DNA of 64,000 nt, from NCBI GenBank assembly GCA_017893485.1, contig CM030358.1, positions 150,487,368-150,551,367 on the forward strand, in the 5' to 3' direction. The notes below the pieces were generated by a model, which ran no database searches, was not told the DNA's origin, and saw nothing but the letters and a program-made list of their open reading frames with translations. Source of the DNA: Hemerocallis citrina. Lineage: Eukaryota; Streptophyta; Magnoliopsida; Asparagales; Asphodelaceae. Each line of letters opens with the position of its first letter. The first letter of the stretch is position 1. Made by a program: the position numbers and the translations under genes. This document shows positions 34,250-43,684 of this stretch, piece by piece.

Positions 34250-35019
34250 ATACCGATGGTTCGGAGTCCAACACTCGGCTCGACTTTACCTCCTCGGCTC
34301 GTCTCCGGACGAACCAGGGGTAGATCGCCGTTCGGAATTGCTCCCACAGCCGTTGAACTATACCGATGGTTCGGAGTCCAACACTCGGCTCGACTTTACC
34401 TCCTTGGCTCGTCTCCGGACGAACCAGGGGTAGATCGCCGTTCGGAATTGCTCCCACAGCCGTTGAACTATACCGATGGTTCGGAGTCCAACACTCGGCT
34501 CGACTTTACCTCCTCGGCTCGTCTCCGGACGAACCAGGGGTAGATCGCCGTTCGGAACTGCTCCCACAGCCGTTGAACTATACCGATGGTTCGGAGTCCA
34601 ACACTCGGCTCGACTTTACCTCCTCGGCTCGTCTCCAGACGAACCAGGGGTAGATCGCCGTTCGGAATTGCTCCCACAGCCGTTGAACTATACCGATGGT
34701 TCGGAGTCCAACACTCGGCTCGACTTTACCTCCTCGGCTCGTCTCCGGACGAACCAGGGGTAGATCGCCGTTCGGAATTGCTCCCACAGCCGTTGAACTA
34801 TACCGATGGTTCGGAGTCCAACACTCGGCTCGACTTTACCTCCTCGGCTCGTCTCCGGACGAACCAGGGGTAGATCGCCGTTCAGAATTGCTCCCACAGC
34901 CGTTGAACTATACCGATGGTTCGGAGTCCAACACTCGGCTCGACTTTACCTCCTCGGCTCGTCTCCGGATGAACCAGGGGTAGATCGCCGTTCGGAATTG
35001 CTCCCACAGCCATCGAACT
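34250..35019 (+). repeat. 110-bp tandem repeat, 7 copies
   Basis: Units start with ACCGATGGTTCGG at 34252, 34362, 34472, 34582, 34692, 34802 and 34912 and differ by only one or two bases, so the array is homogenised. The period is not a multiple of three, and the long frames on both strands are by-products of repetition. Tandem arrays in this 3' region are known in Tat/Ogre elements and can seed satellite DNA. Confidence 0.95.
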
Positions 35020-35154
35020 CCGCGACAACACCGGGGGCAAATACTTGGTTAAAATCCTGCCCTAAAAGATTGCTTTCCGGAAATCCCCCACGTTGTGACG
35101 AGCGCACGGCTTGCATTCGGAACGGGAGAGGATAAGAAGGGTGGACCTACTCCT

Positions 35155-35360
35155 CGGTCGGAATCCGAGCAAGTGCCATTCCGAGCCCGTAAACGGAGAA
35201 AATTCACTTTCCCCTCAACTTTCGTGCGTGATCTCGATCAGACAGCTCAGATCATGCCACCTGCGCAAAACGACAAGATAACATTTTCTTGGGAACTGAG
35301 CCGCCTCGAGATTCGCGCCTACGTTCGACGGCTCGGATCTCGCCACCTGCTCTAAGCGAC
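35155..35360 (+). repeat. Dispersed 220-bp repeat, copy 1
   Basis: Begins TCGGTCGGAATCCGAGCAAG and contains CGTAAACGGAGAAAA, CGTGATCTCGATCAGAC and CGACAAGATAACATTTTCTT. Related copies lie at about 39971, 41331, 41551 and 41778, so the opposite-strand gene is flanked by copies in direct orientation. Confidence 0.8.
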
Positions 35361-35546
35361 AAAGTAGCACTTTCTTGGGTACAGAGCAGCCTGGGGAGTC
35401 GTGCCGTACCGTGTCAGAACCACTAAACGACAAAGCGCCGTACCCCTGCGGACCCATTCGGCTAAACAGACACGCTCGGTTCAAAAGACCTCGGCGCGGA
35501 AAACACAGTTACAAACGAGATAAAGGCACAGAACAATAAAAGAAAT

Positions 35547-35552
35547 TTTATT
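35547..35552 (-). terminator. Poly(A) signal of the opposite-strand gene
   Basis: AATAAA on the minus strand, 92 bp after the last stop codon (35644) of the opposite-strand gene, in an AT-rich stretch. Position and context fit a plant near-upstream element. Confidence 0.6.
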
Positions 35553-35643
35553 AAACAGCCAGGCTGAAATACAAAGCACGTCTGTCCCATAGTTACAAAG
35601 TGTTCGCAAACAAGATACAATGCCGACCTACAACACTTAGTGT

Positions 35644-36075
35644 TCAAAAAGAAATATCTTCACTGAATTCTTCGGCCGACCGTTCATCCCCCTCGGCTGG
35701 CAGCTCCTCTGCCTCCCCCCGGAGCTTCGCCATTACAGCCCGCAAGTACCGCATCTCCGAGAGCAAGTCGTCCCGCTCGGCAATAATCTTCGACTGGATG
35801 TGCCGAATGCTTTTGACCCGAAGAGCGTTGCTGAACGCGGTCTGCGAGTCTTCATCCTCTCCTGTGGGGCTCAGCTCGACGATCTTATTCTCCAAGCGTT
35901 GGATCTCGGCTTCACGGAGACTGAGGACCAACGAAAGGTGGTCCCACTCGCTCTCGGCTCGGCGTAACTTCAGATCGGCTCTCCTGGGGCTCAGAACCAC
36001 CGTTCCAGAGGTAGCCTCGGATTCGGAATCATCTTTCGAACGATCAGGGTCCGAGCCATGGATCGTAACAACGAG
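35644..36075 (-). CDS. Opposite-strand gene, last exon
   Basis: Preceded by a pyrimidine tract and CAG (TTCCCTTCTTTTCAG), in phase 0, and open for 143 codons to a stop. The sequence is acidic and helical with heptad-like spacing (LSLREAEIQRLENKIVEL, LLSEMRYLRAVMAKL), a probable coiled coil, and ends DERSAEEFSEDISF. No catalytic motif. Confidence 0.6.
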   Translation of the reverse strand, partial: LVVTIHGSDPDRSKDDSESEATSGTVVLSPRRADLKLRRAESEWDHLSLVLSLREAEIQRLENKIVELSPTGEDEDSQTAFSNALRVKSIRHIQSKIIAERDDLLSEMRYLRAVMAKLRGEAEELPAEGDERSAEEFSEDISF

Positions 36076-39000
36076 CTGAAAAGAAGGGAAAGAGAATAAC
36101 ACAATTTCAATACACCGCCGAAGTCCTACACAATTTCAAAACATTCTAAGGAAATTTTCAAGATTCACATTCAGATGTAATAGTGTTACAGATGACCGAG
36201 CCGACCCTACAATCAAGTTTTACAACAACCAACGAAAGTGAAAAACAACAAGGTCAAGGTCTCCTCGGAAGGGGAATGCTTCGGTTCAGGGATACGCGAG
36301 AACGACGAGGTCTGCCCTCCGAACTCGATCCTAAACCAACGAAGCGCGACCCCCCTTCGCTGCTAGCCCTGACCACGGCACCTGCCGAGGCCCCGCTCGA
36401 CGAGACAGCCGCGCTGCTCTGCGCGTCAGCCGGACTCCGCCTGGTCATAGGCGAGCGTGTCGCAAGCTCATAAAACGTAATCCCCTTCTCACTTTCTTCG
36501 CGGGTGCACGAAGTACTGCGAACGTTAGCCCTCTCCGGCGCAGGCTTGAGCGACGCGATCTCCTCCTCCAGTTCGATAATCCTGTCTCTAATAACGTCGT
36601 CCCTCGCCGACTTCATCGGGCGAGAAGGCCTTGACGAGCCGGAGGCATTAGCACCCTCGGCAGCGAGCCGACGGAAGTGGGTGACCTCAATTCCCCTATC
36701 TATCGTGATCCTTCTGAGCCTGTCGACGTCGGCCACTAACCTCTTGTGCTCGGCCAACGCCTTCTCCAGCTCAGAGGCCAGCTTCACTGCCTCCGCCGAG
36801 CGTTCCCTCTCCGCCAATTCCAAGTGTCGGACCTCTGCCAAAAGATCGGCATTCCTCTGCTCGGCAGCGGTTAGCTCCCCGCGGAGCCGCTCGACTTCCC
36901 CTTCGGGACAAGGGGCTTGGTAGTGCTTCCGCAGCTGATACAGCTCGCGGCACTGCCTCCGTAGAACTGCCTTCACCTCCTCCGCCTGGCCGAGCAGAAG
37001 AAACCGCCTCTGTCGGCTGTCCTTGAGCTCACACTTCATTTTGGCCAACTCCTTCCGGAGGCAGACGAGCTCCGTGACCGGACCGAACTTCACCTGAAAA
37101 GTAGAGATAAATCCGATACCCAACACTCGGAAACATCTACGGCTAGTCACACACAAATCCGAAGCTCAACACTTGGGCAAATTTTGGCCAAACAAAATAT
37201 TTTCATTTCAAAATCAAAGTGAAAGCTTTACACTAGCGGTGGCCAGTCCGCAGTTAGGCTTACAATAGAAAAAAGACAAAAAAGAAGACAACCGAGTCAG
37301 GGGTCGACCTTTTTGCCGCTCGGGTCCGTCGACCCCTCGGTCTTGTCCTCGCCACCGTCCTCGCCTTCGCCTTCGCTCCAGCTCTCCTCCTCGGAGCCAT
37401 CCACCTTCTCGTCCTCGGCCTCGGACCCCGCAGGACCCTCGACGACTTCCGTCTCTCCCGCAGGCCCGAGCATCCCCGCGGGCACACCCTCCTCCCCTTC
37501 CACGGGGTCGTAAAAGTGGTAGGAGGAGATGTCGAAGCTCGGGTTCCTGGTGGCTATGTGGGTCAGCGCTCGACCATAGGCTTCCTCCATGTTCTGGAGC
37601 ATATGCTGAGCAGCCTCCTCCTGCACGGCCTTCTTCACCCTCTTCACCTTCTTCTGGTGCTTGGCCTGGGTCCTCTCGGCCCTCTTCTGGGCCTTCTCCG
37701 CCTCCGACCGAGCGTTGGCCAAGGCCTCCTTCAGTTCGGCGACCTCCTTCTCCGCGGCCTCAAGTTTAGCCGCCGTGTCCTTCGACAGCTGAATGGACTT
37801 GGCCAGCTGCCCCTCCAACCCCTTCACCTCGTCAGCCCTCCTCGTCGAGAGGAGCTGCTCGGCATCGAGCCGCTGCGTAACCTTGACGCGCTCCGCCCTC
37901 TCCCGTTCCTTCTCCTGCTCCTTGCTCGCCATCTCCTCGACCAGGAAGTTGAAGTGGCAGAGGGTCTGGAAAAGAGCGACGGATTAAAATCCGAACCCAA
38001 ATACTTGGTACAAAAAAAGGAGAAGAACTCAAGGGAAGAAAAGCCAAAGAGAAAGAGCCCGGCCAACTTACCGACATAGTGTTCCGAGCGATCTGCATCA
38101 CGGCGTCCCCTGCTTGCCCGGCCTTCAGGGTCGCTCGGTCCTTCGGGGTCGGCAGGTGCTTCACGACCTCCATACAGATGTTGCCATCGCCCAAGAAGCC
38201 GTCGACCTGCATGACTTGCCAGTCGGGGACGAAGATCTGTTTGTGACGCTCGGTCAGGATCTTCTCCGCCTCGGCAGTCAGGGGCGGAACTTGGAGGGAC
38301 AACACCTCCGTCACGCCGAACGTGCCGATCGACGGACCAGGAGCGTCCGCCTTTGGGGTCGGTGTCGGTGCATCCGGGGCGGGCGGGTCGAGGACCTGGA
38401 CCTCCGCATGGTCAAGGACCATGACCTTCGGCTGCTCGGCGGTCTTTGCGACCGAAGGCTTCTTCGCTGGCCGACTCTCCTGAGTCTCCGCCGCCGACCT
38501 CTTCTTCTTCTCCTGCTCCGAACGACCTTTCGCCATCAGGGCCCTGTAGTCCATCTTCATCGTCTCTGCAAAAGCCGAATGAAAGAACTTAGATAAATTT
38601 TCATGAGCTTTAAACAATAAGTATAAATACCAGAAGCGTACGAGGGTCGATCGGACTGAGACCCCCACGGAACAGATCCTCCTCTGTAATATCTTTCCAA
38701 CTCATGGTTGGCAAAGCGAGGAGCCTCCTCCGGACCTCGGCCTCTCCCTCATTCAGTGGCACCTCCTTCTTGGTGCGCTTGGGCAGGCCTTCCGTCTCCC
38801 AAACCGCCGGTATCACCCACGGCGTCAGGGATCGGACGAGGAAGTACTTTGTCTTCCAATGTTTGATCGAGTCCGGATTCTCGATCAGTTTCACGCCCGG
38901 CCGGGGCGACAGATAAAACCTCTGTTCATCTTTCCTCGGCTGGCAGGGTCGATAAAGATTACGAAAGAGGAACATGCTCGGCTTAGCGCCAACCTCTTGG

Positions 39001-39677
39001 CATCGAAGGACGAAGGCTGTAATGTGCCTCCATGTGTTCGACGCCAGCTGAGCAGGACTCAAACCGTAAAAGACCAAGACCTCAACCACGAACGGATGGA
39101 GGGAAAAGCAGAGTCCGGCGATAAGGGAATCGACCGGGAAGACGCACACGTCTGGCGAACAGCTCGTGTTTGCTCGAAAACCCGGCCCAGGGAGAAGCAG
39201 GACATACTCTAGCGGGATCCGGAATCCCTCTCGGATCATCCGAAGGTCATCCTCGGTGAGCGACGAGATAGCATGGTCCACCTCGGAAACTTCCCTCGGC
39301 TCATTCTCCTCCACCAGTGGGGCTGTACCCTGAGTCACTTTCTCCAAGACGTCATCAGCGTAGTCCCGAACGCCGCCTACACTCGACAAGACAATGGGCT
39401 GCCGACCGAACGCCCCCGCCGTCTTCGGCATCTCCACAATGGTGACCACGCCCTTGTCCTTCCGGGACGGAGCCTCAACCTCCCTAGGCCGCTCGGCCAC
39501 ATCGCCTTCTCTATCCGGGCGAACGACCTCCTGCTCGCTCGGCTCCGCCACACCCTTCCCTTTATCCCCTCGGCCAACGGTTTGTTCCGAGGCGGGGGTC
39601 TCAGTGATCTTAACCATTTCAAAGAGAGAAGGGATAGAAACTGACCTTGAAGTGATGTGTACGATCGGAGAGTTCAC
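35644..39677 (-). CDS. Opposite-strand gene inside the Tat element, about 5 exons
   Basis: Whole-gene entry; exons are listed separately. A minus-strand TATA box (39806-39812) lies about 130 bp before the ATG and AATAAA follows the last stop. Splice sites chosen by eye give exons 39677-38631, 38563-38072, 37965-37309, 37093-about 36296 and 36075-35644. All junctions fall between codons, and the joined frame would be about 1140 codons. Introns are AT-rich against GC-rich exons. The protein has a domain of the plant putative gypsy-type transposon family (Pfam Transposase_28 by recognition) in exon 1 and long charged coiled coils in exons 3-5. Function is unknown; such extra genes are reported in other Tat elements. 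If the third intron is kept, translation ends at 37297. Confidence 0.7.
36254..37093 (-). CDS. Opposite-strand gene, exon 4
   Basis: Starts after TCTCTACTTTTCAG in phase 0. It is strongly coiled-coil (ELVCLRKELAKMKCELKD, VERLRGELTAAEQRNADL, LVADVDRLRRITIDRG), then a Ser/Arg-rich tail. The frame itself runs to a stop at 36254; a weak phase-0 donor at 36295 (CGC before GTATCC) would join it to the last exon. If that donor is not used, the protein ends here. Confidence 0.55.
   Translation of the reverse strand: MKFGPVTELVCLRKELAKMKCELKDSRQRRFLLLGQAEEVKAVLRRQCRELYQLRKHYQAPCPEGEVERLRGELTAAEQRNADLLAEVRHLELAERERSAEAVKLASELEKALAEHKRLVADVDRLRRITIDRGIEVTHFRRLAAEGANASGSSRPSRPMKSARDDVIRDRIIELEEEIASLKPAPERANVRSTSCTREESEKGITFYELATRSPMTRRSPADAQSSAAVSSSGASAGAVVRASSEGGSRFVGLGSSSEGRPRRSRVSLNRSIPLPRRP
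37297..37965 (-). CDS. Opposite-strand gene, exon 3
   Basis: Acceptor TCTTTTCCAG at 37966, phase 0; the exon opens TLCHFNFLVEEMASKEQEK. About 120 residues of highly charged coiled coil follow (LEAAEKEVAELKEALANARS, KAQKRAERTQAKHQKKVKR), then a motif region (NPSFDISSYHFYDPVEG) and an acidic, low-complexity tail. It ends in TGA at 37297-37299. A possible donor four codons earlier (AAG before GTCGAC, 37308) would remove that stop and join exon 4 in frame. Confidence 0.6.
   Translation of the reverse strand, partial: TLCHFNFLVEEMASKEQEKERERAERVKVTQRLDAEQLLSTRRADEVKGLEGQLAKSIQLSKDTAAKLEAAEKEVAELKEALANARSEAEKAQKRAERTQAKHQKKVKRVKKAVQEEAAQHMLQNMEEAYGRALTHIATRNPSFDISSYHFYDPVEGEEGVPAGMLGPAGETEVVEGPAGSEAEDEKVDGSEEESWSEGEGEDGGEDKTEGSTDPSGKKVDP
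38072..38563 (-). CDS. Opposite-strand gene, exon 2
   Basis: Follows GGCTTTTGCAGAG and opens TMKMDYRALMAKGR; 164 codons. It ends at a consensus donor (TCG before GTAAGT). It is rich in Lys/Glu and Pro/Ala at first (basic KKKR stretch, possible nuclear signal), then a region of unknown fold (LTERHKQIFVPDWQVMQVDG, GDAVMQIARNTMS). The first intron is only 67 nt, short for a plant, so this junction is the least secure of the upstream ones. Confidence 0.6.
38631..39677 (-). CDS. Opposite-strand gene, exon 1: gypsy-type transposon family domain
   Basis: ATG at 39677, about 100 nt downstream of the expected start of transcription. A second ATG (39617, MVKITETP) is also possible. Residues 1-130 are charged and probably disordered. 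About 135-300 carry the conserved features of the plant putative gypsy-type transposon domain: MIREGFRIPLEYVLLLPGPG, PVDSLIAGLCFSLHPFVVEV, FYGLSPAQLASNTWRHITAF, then FYLSPRPGVKLIENPDSIKH and KYFLVRS. That family is known from many plant genomes but its biochemical role is not established; despite the name no transposase triad is evident. The donor is CTG before GTATTT (38630); read through, the frame ends at 38610. Confidence 0.75.
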
Positions 39678-39805
39678 CGGAGTCTACAAACGCTACCGCG
39701 ACAGCCAGCAACACCGCCAGAGAGCAGAAAACTTCGCAGCAAAGTAAAAACTGAGGAGAGAGAGTAAAAACGAAAAGTGAGACTTGGTCTAAGGGGGGGG
39801 TGAAG

Positions 39806-39812
39806 ATTTATA
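39806..39812 (-). promoter_or_regulatory. TATA box of the opposite-strand gene
   Basis: CACTATAAATC on the minus strand, 129 bp upstream of the ATG, giving a leader of about 100 nt. It implies the gene has its own promoter independent of the LTRs. Confidence 0.65.
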
Positions 39813-39970
39813 GTGAAAACAGGACGTCCCTTGGACTCCCAAAGCGACTTTTGGGCCGCTCTCGAAACATCGCGAAGGCCCACAACCGCTGTCTCCATCA
39901 CCAAGTCAGCTAGCTCGGCACCAGGGGATCTGAATCCGAGCTGCAAGCGAAACTTACATTACGGCTACAG

Positions 39971-40190
39971 GGTCCGGTCGGAATCCGTGCAAGTGCCTTT
40001 CCGAGCGCGTAAACGGAGAAAACTCACTTTCTCCTCAATACTCGTGCGTGATCTCAATCAGACGGCCCAGATCTCGTCGAGAACACTACACGACAAGATA
40101 GTGTTTTCTCGAGAAACGCGCCCGTCTCGAGATACGCGCCAGTGTCGAATGGCTCTAATTACGCCGCGTCGCTCGGACGATCGAACCTTC
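39971..40190 (+). repeat. Dispersed 220-bp repeat, copy 2
   Basis: Begins CGGTCGGAATCCGTGCAAG and aligns through CGTGATCTCAATCAGAC to GATAGTGTTTTCTCG. It lies just upstream of the promoter of the opposite-strand gene, whereas copy 1 lies just downstream of its poly(A) site. Confidence 0.8.
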
Positions 40191-40435
40191 GGATGCCTCA
40201 CCTACATCCAAGGAAGGCAGTAAAATTTTGATTCAGTTTTGAGGCGCCGCCTTCGGCAAGTGCCCCCCAGGTCCCGTGGCTCGGCTGGTATTCTACCGAC
40301 CCACGGGCCCTGGTCAGAAACAGATCGGCACTCCCCCCGTCTCTAACTCCCCCGGGCTGACATCCATCAGAAGCCATCAGCCCGGAAGGAAGACAGAGAT
40401 GAGAGGGGACCCATCCACACTCAGGGATCGGGAGA

Positions 40436-41060
40436 AACGCACCATTCCGAGCCAGTTGTTTGCAACTGAAAGGCGCGGCTTGCTAGAGGGCTCTAACCGC
40501 AGTGCCTTCACAGTTGCTAACAACAGGCTCGGACGGTCCAAAAGCCCGAGCTGCAACTCATGATGAAGCGCACCATTCCGAGCTGGTTGGTTGCGACTGG
40601 AAAGTCCAGTCTGTCAGAGGGCTCTGACAGCGGCGCCTTCACAGTTGCAACAAACGGACTCGGATGGCCCGGAGATCGGCATCGGACATGGATCGTCACT
40701 CTCTCGCCAAGACCTCCGCTCACTCCGACGCTCGCTTCGGAGCCACCAAAGAAAGCAGAAGATCTTGGTGAGAGAACGACCACCCGTCCTTCCGAAGAGG
40801 CCCACACCCCGGGTCCGGACTATTGCCGTCGACCCTACTGTCTTATTGCTCCCCGCTCCTAACACCCCCTTTCGGAGCAGTGAGGAATGGGGAAACAACA
40901 AGACAACAAGGCGACCGCCCGTCCTTCCGAAGTAAATCCTCCCTCGAATCCGAACTACGGTCGTCACCACTACTACCTCGTTCCCCCCTCGCTCCTGACA
41001 TCCACTTTGGGGCCGTCAAGAACAAAGGGAAAACTAGGTAGAAGAGCAACCACCTCTCCG
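40436..41060 (+). repeat. Two short tandem duplications (about 128 and 135 bp)
   Basis: 40436-40670 holds two diverged units with CGCACCATTCCGAGC, GAGGGCTCT and GCCTTCACAGTTGC. 40780-41060 holds about two units with CCGTCCTTCCGAAG and CCGAACTACGG/CCGGACTATTG blocks. The region is non-coding; the frames here are short and repeat-derived. Confidence 0.65.
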
Positions 41061-41330
41061 GACCTCAAGAGAGAAACTACCCAAGGCAAAGTACCCCCGA
41101 GGTCTGAAACTCTATGTTGATTGTGACAGAAATGGCAAAGGGAGTGGAGTACTTATAGCCAACCTTCAAGAACCAGTCATTATGACCCTCGGAAGTTGAA
41201 ACGCCGCGTGTTAATTAAGGGAATTATCCTTAATGACATTGGGAAGGCGGAACGCCGCGCAAGTCCCGGAGCACAATTAATACCATTGAGAACAGAACCA
41301 TCCCGGATTGCCAGAAACCATAGGTCCTCG

Positions 41331-41905
41331 GTCGGCGTCCGAGCAAGTGCCTTTCTGAGCTCGTAAACGGGGAAAAACTACTTTCCCCTCAACTTTCGCG
41401 TCTGATCTCAATCAGACGGCCCAGATTTCGCCGAGAGCACTAAAAGACAAGATAGTGTTTTCTTGGGAGCTGCGCCCGTCTCGAGATACGCGCCGACATC
41501 CAACAACTCAGATAACGCCACGTCGCTCGACCTGCCGAACACCACTGCCTTCGGTCGGCGTCCGAGCAAGTGCCTTTCCGAGCTCGTAAATGGAGAAAAA
41601 AGACACCGATCAACCGCGACCGTTCGATCTCTCAGAAATTCGTGCTCCTGACGATGAATGGTCCAGATTGCGCCACGTGCGCTAAAAGACAAGATAGCGT
41701 TTTCTTGAAAAACGCGCCACCGTCCGATGGCTCAGATTGCGCCACGTCGCTCGGAACGCCGAACCCCCTAGTCTCCGGTCGGCAGCCGAGTAAGTGCCTT
41801 TCCGAGCTCGAAAATGGAGAAAAACGCTGCCGAGCTACAACAGCCGTCAGATCCTTCCGAAATTTGTGCTCGCCCATGATCAACGGCTCAGATCAAGCCA
41901 CGCCA
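41331..41905 (+). repeat. Dispersed 220-bp repeat, three tandem copies
   Basis: Units start with GGTCGGCGTCCGAGCAAGTG or close variants at about 41331, 41551 and 41778. They are more diverged from one another than the 110-bp array. Confidence 0.75.
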
Positions 41906-42310
41906 TTAATCGGTATTTAAATCATTTTTTATTTATTTTAATCGTTTTATTTGTTTAAAATTTGCGAAAAAATTGCTAAAAATTCGGAAAAATTAGCTAA
42001 AAATTTTGGGAAATGATTGAAAATTCGGGGACACGCTTTCGGACCCCGGAGCGAACAATTATTACCCCAAATGCACCGCTAAAGTCCCCGAACGATTAGC
42101 AAACACATCGCAGAATTAAACAAGTACTTCGAAAAAAGTAGATAAAAGACTATCAGATACCCGACTCAGCTCAAGAACAGCTCACCGCGTCAAAAGTTAC
42201 CTCATTACCCCCTTTCTAGATTCAAAATCCCACATTTGGACGCCGATACAACTCCACCAGCCACTGAGACAGCTGAACTACTCCTCAAAGTCTGATCACG
42301 CTCAGTCTTT

Positions 42311-42326
42311 AGGAGTGGGGGGCTCG
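42311..42326 (+). promoter_or_regulatory. Polypurine tract of the Tat element
   Basis: AGGAGTGGGGGGCTCG immediately before the 3' LTR. Confidence 0.7.
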
Positions 42327-42923
42327 TGATATGGCTAAAAACGGGGTTAAATCGGGACCGTCCAGATCGAGCACGAATCCTGAAGCATGGGGGTAAAAAA
42401 GTAATTTCACATACAGATGGATCCAGAACGGGTATTGGGCCTCCTTCTCACGGGACCAACCACCCGCGAATAGATCCGCTTCAACTGGGCATGGGTCCCG
42501 ACCCGATACAAGCCCGATCCACCAAGAGGAGAATCAGGCCACTGATTTGATCAAATCAAATTAATAAACCTGATTGGCTCTCACCAGGGAATCAGGGGCT
42601 AACTTCCCAAAAACAGAATAAGAGGATTTTCCTCCTAACTGTTAGGCAGGAAATCAGGTCCCAAATCATTCCAAAGGCGACTATAAATACAACCCCTCTA
42701 CCACCAAGACCAGGTTAATCACTTCTTCACCACTTAAGCTCTTTCTTAATCTTTATCTGATTACTGACAAGAGCGTCGGAGGGTGCGTCGCCGGAATCAA
42801 CCCCGGTGTCTCGCACTTCCTTGCAGGTTGCGGCGGGAACAAGAAGGCCGAGTCAGCTGTTCAGGTTTTCCTCGGATCCACAAATTCTATCTGTTTACCC
42901 CCACACCGAAATCAGCGGTAACA
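42327..42923 (+). repeat. 3' LTR of the Tat element
   Basis: 597 bp, same length and ends as the 5' LTR, followed by the second TGGGG of the target duplication. The polymorphic positions include A/G, T/C, T/A, A/C and T/G differences spread along its length. Confidence 0.95.
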
Positions 42924-43684
42924 TGGGGGTATGTCTCTTTTCAATTATTTGTGTAATTTTTTATGCTTAGAAATGGAGTATAGGGTTGGTTAGAGGTCTA
43001 TTTTGAAGTTAGAGTTAAGAAATTAGCAAATTAATTCAGGTTGTGTAAGTTGCTTACAAATTAGGGTTTTGGGTTTAAATAAGGGGTTCATATAAGGAAA
43101 GCTAATAATATTAGAATTATCTCACTAATAATTGTAGAAATTGTAGTGGACCATTTAGATTAATTTGAGGTGATTTTAGTAATTTTATGGAGATAAAATC
43201 CCATAGAAATTTGAATAATACGCACATCGCACGTGTGCATGCCATGCGTTCAAGAAAATGCCTGAGTGACATTAGGATTAGTATTATTATTACCTGTGAC
43301 TGGTTTGGATGTTCTGAGCCCTAATTAGTTTTGAAATTTGATAATAGGAGATGTTAACGACTTCGGAAGCGTGATGGAGCAGTGGTGCTTCAAGTCTTCA
43401 CAGAATATCAAGTGAGTATGATTATACTAGATATATATATTATGTTGTGACAGAAATTTTATACGAATTCAATATGATTTTTGTGAGTTATAACTAAATG
43501 AAGATTTAATGGAAAATACGGAATTTGATATGTTGAAATTAAGTTATATGGTGAATTTGTGTGATTTTGAATATTGAGTGTTATGGGTGATATATTGGGT
43601 ATACGTGTGATAATATGAAGTAATTGGGGTTGATATATGTATAATATACGGTAGATAAACAAAAATGACATATATATATATATA

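Larger units (their letters stand above)
27696..42923 (+). mobile_element. Complete Ty3/gypsy retrotransposon, Tat lineage (15,228 bp)
   Basis: Bounded by two 597-bp LTRs (TGATATGG...GGTAACA) and a perfect 5-bp duplication TGGGG (27691-27695 and 42924-42928). Order: LTR, primer site, gag-pol, seven 110-bp tandem repeats, an opposite-strand spliced gene, non-coding repeats, purine tract, LTR. The second RNase H domain between RNase H and integrase is the hallmark of the Tat (Ogre/Retand) lineage; extra opposite-strand frames are known in this lineage (for example in Grande). The LTRs differ at 8 of 597 positions; at an assumed 1.3e-8 per site per year this is about half a million years. Two UAG codons in pol make self-mobilisation doubtful. 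Confidence 0.95.

Noticed and set aside
34250..35019. CRISPR-like array
   Set aside because: Units are contiguous 110-bp tandem copies without unique spacers, and the context is a plant retrotransposon.
34229..35135. A ladder of 69-109-codon frames on both strands
   Set aside because: They are six-frame translations of the 110-bp tandem repeat, offset by exactly one unit, with no start context or family features.
37260..39946. Plus-strand frames over the antisense gene (for example 37516-38079)
   Set aside because: They are mirror frames of the coiled-coil exons, rich in Leu/Ser by complementarity, and cross the intron boundaries.
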